From positions 1 through 64,000 of the forward strand of contig JANXVU010000036.1 of the NCBI GenBank assembly GCA_025351485.1: a stretch of 64,000 bases of DNA, written 5' to 3'. The stretch comes from Candidatus Eiseniibacteriota bacterium (GTDB lineage Bacteria > Eisenbacteria > RBG-16-71-46 > JACRLI01). The position numbers were made by a program, and so were the translations under genes. Below, in pieces: positions 20,908-30,872 of this stretch (positions are counted from its first letter, which is position 1; each line of letters opens with the position of its first letter). Under the pieces are notes generated by a model. It was not told the origin of the DNA, made no database searches, and saw only the letters and a list, made by a program, of their open reading frames with translations.

Positions 20908-21394
20908 GCTTTCCCGTCCAGGCCATCCACGCCACTCCCATCGCCAGCGTGATTCCCACCATCGCCACCTGCCACACGTACTGGTGGATCGTCTCGAAAT
21001 CATCGGGCCGGTAGATCAAGAGCGGCACCAGGGAATAGAGCCGCGCCATGTTGATCAGGAAGAGCGCCGGCAGCATCCACAGCGCCGCCCGCCCGCGCTC
21101 GCCCCAGGTGACCGGCCACGCCCACACCAGCGCCAGCAGGATTTCAACAAGCTGAAGGCCGTTGCAGGGGTCGGCGATACGAAGAAGCCGCCCGCCGAAC
21201 ATGACCACGTCACCGCTCAAGTGTACGTCGGTGCGAACCGCCATGAGCGTGTGGGCCAGCAGCCACGCCAGCGCGCGGTCCAGCCAGGAGTTGAAGTCGC
21301 GTGCCTGGAACCCCGCCAGGCTGAGCAACGCCCACGCGCCCAGGAACCGGGCGACCACGACTTTCTCCGAAGGCGTTGCGCGGCTCTCTGCCAT
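20882..21394 (-). CDS. Exosortase/archaeosortase family protein
   Basis: 170 aa, multi-TM; ADPCNGLQLVEILLALVWAWP (catalytic Cys motif), FLINMARLYSLVPLL (conserved Arg), HQYVWQVAMV (conserved His) in the order of exosortases, most like the short XrtH/XrtF type. Confidence 0.8.
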   Translation of the reverse strand: MAESRATPSEKVVVARFLGAWALLSLAGFQARDFNSWLDRALAWLLAHTLMAVRTDVHLSGDVVMFGGRLLRIADPCNGLQLVEILLALVWAWPVTWGERGRAALWMLPALFLINMARLYSLVPLLIYRPDDFETIHQYVWQVAMVGITLAMGVAWMAWTGKHAPARPRG

Positions 21395-21492
21395 GCGATC
21401 GAGTATACTCGCTTGAATTGCCCGCCGGGGAGGGATCCCTCCCCGGACAGTGAACCGCCCCCGCGCACAACAACCCTTTCAGGAGTCTCCGC

Positions 21493-22359
21493 ATGAAACT
21501 CTGGCCTTGCTTGCTGGCGCCGGCCCTCGCCGCGCTGCTGCCGCTCCAGGCCGTCGCCGCCCCCATCCCGCCCTTGGGCACCAACCCGTTGTGGAGCGAC
21601 GGCAACGCCGAGTTCTCGCTCTACTCCGGCGAATACAAGGGCCGCGACGGCACCCGCTACCCGCTGGAAGCCCGGCTGATCGTGGTAAAGGAGGACTTTG
21701 ACCGCAAGTTGCTGGTCAAGTCCGACCGCGATCCCGGCCCCAAGGTCAACTTTCCGGTGCTCAAGCAGAACCTGATCGTGGACGTGCCCAACGGAATGTA
21801 CACCATCCACCAGATGGCCTCGGCCTTTCTGGACGCCAGGACCTGGAAGCTGGTGAAGCTCAACACCAGCTCCACCGAGGGATGCGGCATCTCCACGGTT
21901 CGAGTGAAGCCCGGCGCCAGGATGTGGGCGCACAGCTCCAACTCCTACTTTGATGAAGAAGGTGACCGCGAGCTCAAGCTCCCAACATTCGTGGATGCCC
22001 AGGCGTGCGACGCCCTGCCGCTCTGGATTCGGGGCCTGGATCTGACGCAGGAAGGCGACGTACCGCTGCACCTGCTGCCGAGCCAGGTAGGAGGAAGAGT
22101 GCGCAACACCGAGATCGTCCCCGCAGTGGTGCACCTAGCGGAGGCGGAGTCGCTGACGGTCCCAGCGGGAACGTTCATGGCGAGAAGAGTCGAGGTCCGC
22201 TACAAGGAAGCAGTGGACGTCTACCACTACGACACCACGTTCCCGTTCGTATTGGTCAGACTGGAAGACCACCGGGGCATGACACTGGAACTGAAAAAGA
22301 CCCTGCGGATCGACTACTGGAACAAAACGAAGCCAGGAGACGAGAAGTTCCTACACTAG
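21493..22359 (+). CDS. Secreted hypothetical protein (DUF3108-like)
   Basis: Signal peptide MKLWPCLLAPALAALLPLQAVAA; TVPAGTFMARRVEVRYK...DVYHYDTTFPFVLVRLE pattern. Confidence 0.6.
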   Translation: MKLWPCLLAPALAALLPLQAVAAPIPPLGTNPLWSDGNAEFSLYSGEYKGRDGTRYPLEARLIVVKEDFDRKLLVKSDRDPGPKVNFPVLKQNLIVDVPNGMYTIHQMASAFLDARTWKLVKLNTSSTEGCGISTVRVKPGARMWAHSSNSYFDEEGDRELKLPTFVDAQACDALPLWIRGLDLTQEGDVPLHLLPSQVGGRVRNTEIVPAVVHLAEAESLTVPAGTFMARRVEVRYKEAVDVYHYDTTFPFVLVRLEDHRGMTLELKKTLRIDYWNKTKPGDEKFLH

Positions 22360-22517
22360 AGGATGCTCCCACCGAAGGCGCCGTCCAAGTTCCCGCAGCG
22401 GCGAATGCGAGCGAAGCCGAGCCCTGAGCCGCAAGGGAAGCTTGGGCGGCCCCTTCGGGCGACAACACCCCAAGAGCCTCAGGGAAGCAGCCACGCTCCC
22501 TCTAGCGGGTGGGATCC

Positions 22518-23450
22518 CTAGAACACCGAAATCTTAAAGTACCGCTTAGGATTCGCCTGCATATCCACGATCATCTTGTGAACTTCCTTCAGGATCCCGT
22601 CGGTCTCCTTGTACAGTCCATCGTCCTTCAGGACCTTCCCGAGGGACCCCTTGCCCGCCTGCAGGTCCGCCGTCAGGCTGTCCATGCGCGCGGAGGTCTT
22701 CGCGAAGTGATCGTACATCTCCGGATCGCGCAGCATCTTTCCCACCGAGCCGTTGCCGTTCACCTGTTTCCCGATCGAATCCACCGTGTTGCTCATCCGG
22801 ACCAGGGCGCTGGTCATGCGGTCCTGGTTGGTGTTCAGCCCGGCGGAGAGCTCTCGCAGGTCCTTGGCCAGTCCCACCATTTGATCGTGGAGTTCAGTAG
22901 AGGTGAGGGCCTTGCCGATCGAGCCCTGGCCGCGGGCGGTGCGGGCGGTGATGGTGTCCACGTGGGCCATGACCGAGGTCATGGCCTTCATGGGCCCGTC
23001 CTCGGCGCCCAGGGTTTCCATGAAGTCCTTCGGCTCGGAGGCAAGGATGAACTCGTCGTCCTTGAGCTCAGGCATGTTGTTCGATCCGGCGGTGATCGAA
23101 AGCAGCTTATCGCCGAAAAAACCAACGCCGGTGATGGTGGCCCTGGAGTCGCTCCGCAAGAGCTTCCAGGCGGATCGGTCCACCTGTACCGTGACCTCGA
23201 TCTGCCGTGTCTCGGGAAAGCTCTTGAACGAAATGTCCTTCACCTGCCCGACTTCGAATCCATTCAGTTTGGCGGGCGCGCCAACGACCAGTCCCTTCAC
23301 GTCGTGGAAGCGCATCTTCACCCGGTCTCCGCCGGTGCTCCACATGTTCTCGCCGCCGCGCATGGACGCCCAAATCAGGAATCCGGCCGCGGCGGCGACA
23401 ACCAGCCCGATTTGCAGCTGGCCCCACTTGATGTCGCCGGATCTCTTCAT
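22518..23450 (-). CDS. MlaD/MCE family lipid-transport protein
   Basis: Single N-terminal TM then VKMRFHDVKGLVVGAPAKLNGFEVGQVKDISF MCE motif. Confidence 0.92.
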   Translation of the reverse strand: MKRSGDIKWGQLQIGLVVAAAAGFLIWASMRGGENMWSTGGDRVKMRFHDVKGLVVGAPAKLNGFEVGQVKDISFKSFPETRQIEVTVQVDRSAWKLLRSDSRATITGVGFFGDKLLSITAGSNNMPELKDDEFILASEPKDFMETLGAEDGPMKAMTSVMAHVDTITARTARGQGSIGKALTSTELHDQMVGLAKDLRELSAGLNTNQDRMTSALVRMSNTVDSIGKQVNGNGSVGKMLRDPEMYDHFAKTSARMDSLTADLQAGKGSLGKVLKDDGLYKETDGILKEVHKMIVDMQANPKRYFKISVF

Positions 23451-23470
23451 GCTTCTATCCCGTCCTCGGG

Positions 23471-24250
23471 TTAGTTACCCAGCTCCGAATGCAGGCTCGT
23501 GAACGAGGCCCGGAGCGTCTTCTTGAATGGTTCCAGGAAACTCATGACCATGGGAATGGTGCATTTGGCCAGCGCCTCGGCGCTACCGTCGAATACCACC
23601 TTGCCACCCGCAAGTATCAGGAACGAGCTGCCCACCTTGAGTGCGTCGGGGATCTGGTGGGTGACCACCACCGAGGTCATGTGCATCTTCTCTTGCAGCT
23701 CCACGATGATGTCGGTGATGGTCTCCAGCGTCACCGGATCCAGGCCGGTGGTGGGCTCGTCGTATAGCATGATCTCGGGATTGCAGGCGGCCAGGGCGCG
23801 GGCGATGGCCACGCGACGCTGCATCCCGATCGAGAGTTGGTCGGGAAGCTGGTCCAGAATTCCAGGATCCAGCCCCACCTGCGCCAGGAACTCGCGCACC
23901 TTGGCTTCCACCTCGTCGATGGGCATGCCACCGCGCTCCAGGAACGAGTAGCCCACGTTTTCACCCACGGTGAGAGAATCGAACAGCGCGCCGTCCTGGA
24001 ACACCATGCCGATCTTGCGGCGCACATCGTTCATTTCGCTGCGCTTGGCCTGGCCCACGTCCACGCCGTCCACGATCACCTGGCCCGCGTCGGGCTTGAG
24101 CAGCCCCAGCATCAGCTTGAGCAGGGTGGACTTGCCGGTTCCCGAGGGGCCCATGATCACCTTGGTGCTGCCCCTGTTCACATGAAAGGATACCCCGTCG
24201 AGCACCAGCAGACTGCCGTACTGAAAATGCACATCCTTGAATTCGATCAT
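23471..24250 (-). CDS. ABC transporter ATP-binding protein, MlaF-like
   Basis: MIEFKDVHFQYGSLLVLDGVSF, GPSGTGKSTLLKLMLGLL, LSIGMQRRVAIARAL, ILYDEPTTGLDP-like motifs. Confidence 0.94.
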   Translation of the reverse strand: MIEFKDVHFQYGSLLVLDGVSFHVNRGSTKVIMGPSGTGKSTLLKLMLGLLKPDAGQVIVDGVDVGQAKRSEMNDVRRKIGMVFQDGALFDSLTVGENVGYSFLERGGMPIDEVEAKVREFLAQVGLDPGILDQLPDQLSIGMQRRVAIARALAACNPEIMLYDEPTTGLDPVTLETITDIIVELQEKMHMTSVVVTHQIPDALKVGSSFLILAGGKVVFDGSAEALAKCTIPMVMSFLEPFKKTLRASFTSLHSELGN

Positions 24251-24252
24251 CG

Positions 24253-25038
24253 CTACCAGCCCAGCCAGGTGAAGATGACGCGCGTGAGCACGAAGTCGGT
24301 GATCAGGATGCTGACCACGCAGATGACGACCGTTTCGGTGGTGGACCGGCCGACCCCGCGCGTTCCGCCCTCGGTGGTGAAGCCCTTCCAGCACGAGACG
24401 ATGGAGATGATGAACGCGTAGGCCACCGGCTTGACCATGCCCACGGTGATGTTTTCCGGGGTCAGGTAGGCGCGCACCATGGACCAGTAGGAAATGGCCG
24501 AGACGTGCGCCTGGTAGACCGAGACCAGGCTGCCGCCGAAGAGCGAGACCATGTCGGCGATCAGGGTCAGGCAGGGCAGCATCACCAGCAGCGCCAGCAG
24601 CCGCGGGACCACCAGCTTGCGGCCCGGGTCGGTACCGAAGGCGATCAGGGCGTCGATCTGGTTGGCGCTCTTCATGGAGCCGATCTCGGCGGTGATGCCC
24701 GCCCCGGTCCGGGAGGCTACCACGATGCCGGTGAGCGTCGGCCCAAGGGCCCTGACGATCGCCACCACCATCAGTTTGCCCAGGTACATCTCGGTGCCCA
24801 TGGAACGCAGTTCGCGCACGAACTGGATGGCCATGCCCTGGCCGGCGAAGAACGTCGAGAGCACCACCAGGTGCAGGGAGCCCACGCCCATAAAGTGGAG
24901 TTGCTCGTACAGGTCATGGACGTAGAAGGGCCCGCTGACCGACAGGCCCAGGATGCGCACGGAAAACAGGGTCAGATCCTGCAGCCCGAGCAACTGCTCC
25001 TTGATACGACTTTCGAAGCCATTGAGCGCCTTGAACAA
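24253..25038 (-). CDS. MlaE-like ABC transporter permease
   Basis: MlaE signature RALGPTLTGIVVASRTGAGITAEIGSMKSANQIDALIAFGTDP; TTG start preceded by GAGGAG. Confidence 0.92.
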   Translation of the reverse strand: MFKALNGFESRIKEQLLGLQDLTLFSVRILGLSVSGPFYVHDLYEQLHFMGVGSLHLVVLSTFFAGQGMAIQFVRELRSMGTEMYLGKLMVVAIVRALGPTLTGIVVASRTGAGITAEIGSMKSANQIDALIAFGTDPGRKLVVPRLLALLVMLPCLTLIADMVSLFGGSLVSVYQAHVSAISYWSMVRAYLTPENITVGMVKPVAYAFIISIVSCWKGFTTEGGTRGVGRSTTETVVICVVSILITDFVLTRVIFTWLGW

Positions 25039-25149
25039 ACATTCTCCTCGGACGGACCTCGAGTGGCCGGAAACACGAAGAATAGGCCAATTCCGAACTT
25101 CCGGCCAGCGCATTACGCCCCGCGGGGCCGCATGCACTATACTCCCCGG

Positions 25150-26499
25150 ATGCCCGAATTCCTGGTGCAGACCGAAGCCATCCTGACCATGGACCCCGCC
25201 CGGCCCTTCGTGCCGGGGGGGATGCTGCTGGTCGAGGACGGGAATATCAAGAAAGTCGTCGAGCCCACCGCCGTCGAGGCCTTCGACCCCGACTATCCCC
25301 GGGTGGACCTGTCCTCGTGCGTCGCCATCCCGGGGTTCGTCCAGACCCACCTGCACACCTGCCAAACCTTGTTCCGCGGGCTGGCGGACGACCGCGACCT
25401 GCTCCACTGGCTGCGCGAGAAGATCTTTCCGCTGGAGGCGGCCCACGACAGCCGGTCGCTGCGCGCCTCCTCCCGGCTGGCGCTGTGGGAGCTTAGCCGT
25501 TCCGGGACCACCACCTTCATGGACATGGGCACGGTGCGCCACACCGACGTGCTGGCCCGCGAGATCGACGCCTCGGGCCTGCGGGCCTTCTTCGGCAAGG
25601 CCCTGATGGACATCAATCCCGGATGCCCCGAGCTTTCCGAGCCGGCCGATGCGGCCATGCGCGGAGCGATGGAGCTGGCGCAGGCGTACCACGGCACCGC
25701 CGGAGGGCGCCTGCGGTTCGCGTTCACGCCGCGCTTCGTGCTCTCGTGCACCGACCGGTTGCTGCGCGAGTCCTTCGAGGCCATGGCCGACTTCGGGCAC
25801 TCGCGCTGGCACAGCCACGCATCCGAAAGCCCCGGGGAGATGCAGGAGGTCCGCTCGCGCTGCGGGTGCGGCAACGTGGAGCACCTGGACCGGCTGGGCA
25901 CGCTTTCCCCGGAAAGCTGCCTGGCGCACTGCGTCCACCTGGAGCCCTCGGAGATCAACATCCTGGCCCGCACCGGGACTCACGTGCTGCACTGCCCGTC
26001 GTCGAATCTGAAATTGGCCTCCGGGATCGCCGACGTGCCGGCCCTGGTGGGCCGGGGGATCTCGGTCTCGCTGGGCTGCGACGGGGCCGCCTGCAGCAAC
26101 GCGCTCGACATGTTCACCGAGATGCGCCTGGCGGCGCTGATCCAGAAGCCCCGTCACGGCCCCGAGGCGATGCCCGCCCGCCAGGTGCTGGAGATGGCCA
26201 CGCTGGGCGGGGCGCGCGCCCTGGGATGGGAAGACGAGATCGGCAGCCTCGAGCGCGGCAAGGCCGCGGACGTGGTGTTCGTGGACCTGAACCGCGCCTG
26301 GAACCCGGTTTCGCCGGGAACGGAGGCCGAATATGCGGGCGCCATCGTGTACTCCGCACGTCCCGAGAACGTGAAGGCGGTGCTGGCGAGCGGCGAGTGG
26401 GTGGTCCGGGAAGGCCGCGTGCTGCGGTTGGACGAACTGGAAGTGCGCACCCGGGCGCGCGAGGAACTGGTTTCGCTCAGGCGTCGGGCCGGGGTGTAG
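25150..26499 (+). CDS. Amidohydrolase family protein (5'-deoxyadenosine/S-adenosylhomocysteine/guanine deaminase-like)
   Basis: IPGFVQTHLHTCQTLFRG metal motif, SRWHSHASES, LAHCVHLE, LGCDGAACSNALDMFTEMR. Confidence 0.9.
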   Translation: MPEFLVQTEAILTMDPARPFVPGGMLLVEDGNIKKVVEPTAVEAFDPDYPRVDLSSCVAIPGFVQTHLHTCQTLFRGLADDRDLLHWLREKIFPLEAAHDSRSLRASSRLALWELSRSGTTTFMDMGTVRHTDVLAREIDASGLRAFFGKALMDINPGCPELSEPADAAMRGAMELAQAYHGTAGGRLRFAFTPRFVLSCTDRLLRESFEAMADFGHSRWHSHASESPGEMQEVRSRCGCGNVEHLDRLGTLSPESCLAHCVHLEPSEINILARTGTHVLHCPSSNLKLASGIADVPALVGRGISVSLGCDGAACSNALDMFTEMRLAALIQKPRHGPEAMPARQVLEMATLGGARALGWEDEIGSLERGKAADVVFVDLNRAWNPVSPGTEAEYAGAIVYSARPENVKAVLASGEWVVREGRVLRLDELEVRTRAREELVSLRRRAGV

Positions 26500-26506
26500 G
26501 GGAGCG

Positions 26507-28180
26507 GTGCGTATCGCCCGGATGGCCCCGTCCGTATTCGTAGCGCTGTGGCTGTGTTCGGGCTGCGGCTCGAACGGTCCTTCGCCCTCCTCCTATCCGC
26601 CCGGGCCGGAGTCCGGCAAGCCGCTGCATGGCGGCAAGCTCATCTTCCTGCGCGAGACCGACCCCGACTACCTGGATCCGGGCCTTGCCTACACCATCCT
26701 CGGCGCCCCGCTGGTGCAGGCATGCGGCCGGACCCTGCTGGGCTATCCGCGCCGCCCCGGCCCGGACATGAACCACCTCGAGCCGGACATGGCCCAGAGC
26801 ATGCCCGCGGTGCTGGAGGGCGGCCGGGTCTACGCGCTCAAGGTCCGTTCCGACGAGCGCTTCGGCGCACCGGTGCTGCGCCATGTCACGGCGGCCGATT
26901 TCAAATACGCGATCGAGCGGCTGTTCCGGGTGGACTCCCCGGGGCTCAGCTTCTTCATGAACATCGAGGGCGCCTCCGACTTTCAGCTGCACAAGGCGAA
27001 AGAGATCCGAGGACTCGTTGCCCGGGGCGACTCGCTCTACATCCGGCTGGACTCCCCGCGGCCGGCCCTGCTCTACGCGCTGGCGATGAATTTCGCGATC
27101 CCGGTCCCGCCGGAGGTGGGGGAAAAGCACGCACAGGACTACTCGCAGCACATCGTGTCGACGGGGCCGTTCAATCTGGCCGAGTACAGCCCGCGCCGCC
27201 GCGTGGTCTTTGTGCGCAACCCGGTGTGCCGGGTGCAGCCGTTCGCGGACACGGTGGAGGTGCGCCTCGGGGTGACCGCGGAGAATGCCGTGGCCCAGAT
27301 CCGGAAGGGCCAGGCGGACGGCGGCTTCTTCGAGCTTCCCGCCTCCGAGTATGCGCGCCTGCGGCGCGACCCCCAGGAGCACGACCAGGTGCAGGTGGCC
27401 GATGACCTGTCGGTTTACTATCTGGCGCTCAACATGCGGATCAAGCCCTTCAACGACCTCCGGGTGCGCCAGGCCGCCGCCTGGGCCATGGACCGCCGGG
27501 CGCTGGTCAAGGTGTGGTGCGGCAAGGGCGACGTGGCCTACGAGGTCTTGCCCGATGGCATCCCGGGATATGCCCCCGGGGAGCTCTACCACGTGCCCGA
27601 CCTGCCGAAGGCGCGCGAGCTGCTGCGCCAGGCGGGCTATCCGGGCGGCGTGGACGTGACGCTGTACGCCCGAAACGAGGAGCCCGATCCGCGCACCGCC
27701 GAAGTGTTCCAGGCGCAGCTCGCCGAGGCCGGGTTCCGGGTCAAGATCGAAATCATCGATGGCGCTTCCTTCTATGCCGAGGTGGGCCGTCCGTCCAACA
27801 ACTTCCAGCTGATGCTGGGTAGCTGGATCATGGATTTTCCCGAGGGCTCGGATTTCATGGACGTGCTGCTGAACGGCGAGCGCATCACCGACCAGCACAA
27901 CAACAATCTCTCGCTGTATGACAACAAGGCCGTGAACGCGGCCATCGACCGGAACCTGGCCGAGGCCGACATGCCGAAGCGGGCCGCCGAATGGGCCCGC
28001 ATCGACAAGGCGGTGATGCGGGACTGCGCCGTGGTGCCCTACCTGCACGCGCGCAACACCCGCTACTACGCCCGCCGGCTGGGCGGATATTTCTATCATC
28101 CGATCCGGGTGCTGTACCTGGACCGGGTGTACATCAAGGAGCCGCGGGCGGCGGCCGCAGCTTTCAAGGCCGCTCGATGA
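26507..28180 (+). CDS. ABC transporter substrate-binding lipoprotein, SBP family 5 (oligopeptide type)
   Basis: Lipobox-like LWLCSGC; RETDPDYLDPGLAY, VTAADFKYAIERLFRVDSPG, YSPRRRVVFVRNP, FNDLRVRQAAAWAMDRRALVKV. Confidence 0.9.
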   Translation: MRIARMAPSVFVALWLCSGCGSNGPSPSSYPPGPESGKPLHGGKLIFLRETDPDYLDPGLAYTILGAPLVQACGRTLLGYPRRPGPDMNHLEPDMAQSMPAVLEGGRVYALKVRSDERFGAPVLRHVTAADFKYAIERLFRVDSPGLSFFMNIEGASDFQLHKAKEIRGLVARGDSLYIRLDSPRPALLYALAMNFAIPVPPEVGEKHAQDYSQHIVSTGPFNLAEYSPRRRVVFVRNPVCRVQPFADTVEVRLGVTAENAVAQIRKGQADGGFFELPASEYARLRRDPQEHDQVQVADDLSVYYLALNMRIKPFNDLRVRQAAAWAMDRRALVKVWCGKGDVAYEVLPDGIPGYAPGELYHVPDLPKARELLRQAGYPGGVDVTLYARNEEPDPRTAEVFQAQLAEAGFRVKIEIIDGASFYAEVGRPSNNFQLMLGSWIMDFPEGSDFMDVLLNGERITDQHNNNLSLYDNKAVNAAIDRNLAEADMPKRAAEWARIDKAVMRDCAVVPYLHARNTRYYARRLGGYFYHPIRVLYLDRVYIKEPRAAAAAFKAAR

Positions 28181-29901
28181 AGGGCGCCGGGTGCACCTCC
28201 CGCCTGCGCGTGGCGATCCGCCGCGGCCGCGCCGCCTGCCTCTCCTGTGCGCTGCTCGCCGCCACGCTGTCCTGCGCCGCCCCGCGGGCCACGCCGCCCT
28301 ACCCGCCTGGCCCGACCAGCCCCGGCGGTCCCACGCGCGGCGGCAAGGCCATCTTTGTGCGCGAGGAAGATCCCGACTATCTGGACCCGGCGCTGTCCTA
28401 CGGTACGTACACCGGGCCGCTGAGCGAGGCCATCTTTCACACCCTGCTCGACTACACGGACGCTCCGGGGATCGCCGGCTACAAGCTGATCCCCGACCTG
28501 GCCGAGAGCCTTCCCGACGTGCGCGAGGGCGGCACGCTGTACTGTTTCAAGGTGCGCAAGGACGCCCGCTTCGGATCGCCCCTTCACCGGCACATTACGG
28601 CGGCGGACTTCAAGTACGCGATCGAGCGGCTCTTCAAGGTGAGCTCTCCGGGGGTCACCTTTTACGGGAATATCGTGGGCGGTGAGCGCGCCCTGGCCGG
28701 CCAGGACAGCGTCCTTCCCGGGGTGATCGCCCGCGGGGACTCCCTCTACATCCGCATCCGAAAGCCCGACCCGGTGTTCGTGCACATCCTTTCCATGACC
28801 TTCACCTCGCCCATGGCGCGCGAGATCGTGGACAAGTACCCCAACGCCACTTCGCAGCACACCGTGGCCACCGGGCCGTTCGAGGTGGCCGAGTTCGTGC
28901 CGCGCCGCCACGTGCTGCTGGTTCGCAACCGCGACTACTGTGGCGTGCCGGCCTTCCTGGATACGTTCGAAATGCGCCTGGGGGTGACCGCGCTCAACGG
29001 CGTGGCGATGATCCGCAAGGGGCTGGTGGACGGAGGCATCTTCGAGGTGCCCGCTTCCGAGTACGTCCGGCTGCGCAAGGATCCATTCTGGAAGCAGCAG
29101 CTGGGCGTGGCCGATCCGCTGCTCACCGAGTATCTTTACATGAACTGCCAGCGGCCGCCCTTCGACGACGTGCGGGTGCGGCAGGCGGTGTGCTGGGCGC
29201 TGGACCGCCGGGCGCTGGTCAAGGTCTACAGCGGCAAGGCGGTTCCGGCCGGGGAACTCCTGCCGCCGGGGATGCCGGGCGCGGTGAAACTGGGCCGCTA
29301 TGACGGCCCCGATCCCGCGCGGTCCCGCGAGCTGCTGCGGCAGGCGGGCTATCCCAACGGACTCGACATCAAGCTCTACGGCTGGACCACCGAACCGGGG
29401 CCGCGCGAGCTCAGCATCATCCAGAAGCAGCTGGAGGAGGCGGGCATCCGGGTAAAGCTGGACCTGGGAGAGGCGGGCCCCTACAGCGTGGTGGCCAGCG
29501 ACACCTCCAGGCACCTGGAGTTCGGCATCTACAGTTGGTCGGCCGACTACCCCAACCCGTCCAATTTCTTTGATGTGCTGCTGAACGGGAAGCGGATCAC
29601 GGCGCGCCACAACAACAACCTGAGCCGCTTCGACGATCCAGCGGTGAACGCGCTGATCGAGCGCGCGCTGGTCACCCTGGACGATTCCCAGCGCACTGCG
29701 ATCTGGCAGGAGGTGGACCGCAAGGTGATGGACAAGGCGGCCGTGGCCATGACGATCCACTATCTGGACAGTCGGCTCTACGCGCCGCGGTTGGGCGGCT
29801 GGTACCGGCACATCACGCGAATCCTCAAGCTGGACAAGCTCTACATCAAGTCCCTATCGCCCGCGGCCCCGGTGGCCGCGGCGGGCAAGGAGCGTTCATG
29901 A
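28177..29901 (+). CDS. ABC transporter substrate-binding lipoprotein, SBP family 5, paralogue of the preceding CDS
   Basis: LAATLSCAAP lipobox-like; ITAADFKYAIERLFKVSSPG; FDDVRVRQAVCWALDRRALVKV; ATGA overlap with the upstream gene. Confidence 0.9.
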   Translation: MKGAGCTSRLRVAIRRGRAACLSCALLAATLSCAAPRATPPYPPGPTSPGGPTRGGKAIFVREEDPDYLDPALSYGTYTGPLSEAIFHTLLDYTDAPGIAGYKLIPDLAESLPDVREGGTLYCFKVRKDARFGSPLHRHITAADFKYAIERLFKVSSPGVTFYGNIVGGERALAGQDSVLPGVIARGDSLYIRIRKPDPVFVHILSMTFTSPMAREIVDKYPNATSQHTVATGPFEVAEFVPRRHVLLVRNRDYCGVPAFLDTFEMRLGVTALNGVAMIRKGLVDGGIFEVPASEYVRLRKDPFWKQQLGVADPLLTEYLYMNCQRPPFDDVRVRQAVCWALDRRALVKVYSGKAVPAGELLPPGMPGAVKLGRYDGPDPARSRELLRQAGYPNGLDIKLYGWTTEPGPRELSIIQKQLEEAGIRVKLDLGEAGPYSVVASDTSRHLEFGIYSWSADYPNPSNFFDVLLNGKRITARHNNNLSRFDDPAVNALIERALVTLDDSQRTAIWQEVDRKVMDKAAVAMTIHYLDSRLYAPRLGGWYRHITRILKLDKLYIKSLSPAAPVAAAGKERS

Positions 29902-30872
29902 GCGCCACCGCGCTGGATCCGGGCTCCGCCGCCGCGGAGCAGGTTGTCGCTCCATTCAGGTCGCCGTGGCGGGACACCCTGCGCCGCTTCGGGCAGGACC
30001 GCTGGGCGCTCGCCGGGCTGGTGTTCCTGCTGGCGCTGCACCTGCTGGCCCTGGGCGCTCCGTGGTTCGTGCCGCACGTGCTGGGCCAGGACGCCTTTCG
30101 GCAACACATGATGGACAAGATCACGGTGGCCGGCCGGCCGGTGGACGTGGTGAGCGAGGATGGGCTCCCGATCGGCCCCTCGCCCGGCTTTCCGCTGGGG
30201 GCGGATCTTTCGGGGCGCGACGTGCTCTCCCGCGTGATCTACGGGGCGCGGGTTTCGCTGCTGGTGTCGCTGCTCGGAACCGCGCTGGCGCTGGCGCTGG
30301 GACTGGTGGTGGGGCTGATCTCCGGCTTCTACCGCGGGATCGCCGACACCATCCTGTCGCGCTTCGTGGACGCCATGATGGCGATCCCCATTCTGCTGCT
30401 GGCCATCGCGCTGGCCTCGGTGCTGCGCGGGGGCAGCGTGTGGATCGTGATACTGATCCTGGGGCTGGTGAACTGGACCTACCTGGCGCGCATCATTCGC
30501 GCCGAAGTGCTCTCGCTGCGCGAGCGCGACTTCGTTGAGGCCGCTCGCGCGGTGGGGGCGGGCGATGCGGCCATCCTGTTCCGGCATCTGATGCCCAACC
30601 TGGTGGGACCGGTGATCGTGTTCGCCACGCTTTCCATGGCCGGAAACATCCTGCTGGAAAGCGCGCTGTCGTTCCTGGGGGTGGGCATCCAGCCGCCGGT
30701 GCCGTCCTGGGGCAACATGATCCAGGAGGGGATGTCCTTCTACAACGTGGCCTGGTGGATCACCCTGTTCCCCGGGCTCGCGATCCTGCTCACCGTGGTG
30801 AGCTTCAACCTGGTGGGCGATGGCCTGAGGGACGCCATCGAGCCCGGCTCGCGGGACCGGAGGATGTCATGA
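29898..30872 (+). CDS. ABC transporter permease, DppC/OppC-like
   Basis: GADLSGRDVLSRVIYGARVSLLVSLLGT; EAARAVGAGDAAILFRHLMPNLVGPVIV EAA loop. Confidence 0.94.
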   Translation: MSATALDPGSAAAEQVVAPFRSPWRDTLRRFGQDRWALAGLVFLLALHLLALGAPWFVPHVLGQDAFRQHMMDKITVAGRPVDVVSEDGLPIGPSPGFPLGADLSGRDVLSRVIYGARVSLLVSLLGTALALALGLVVGLISGFYRGIADTILSRFVDAMMAIPILLLAIALASVLRGGSVWIVILILGLVNWTYLARIIRAEVLSLRERDFVEAARAVGAGDAAILFRHLMPNLVGPVIVFATLSMAGNILLESALSFLGVGIQPPVPSWGNMIQEGMSFYNVAWWITLFPGLAILLTVVSFNLVGDGLRDAIEPGSRDRRMS

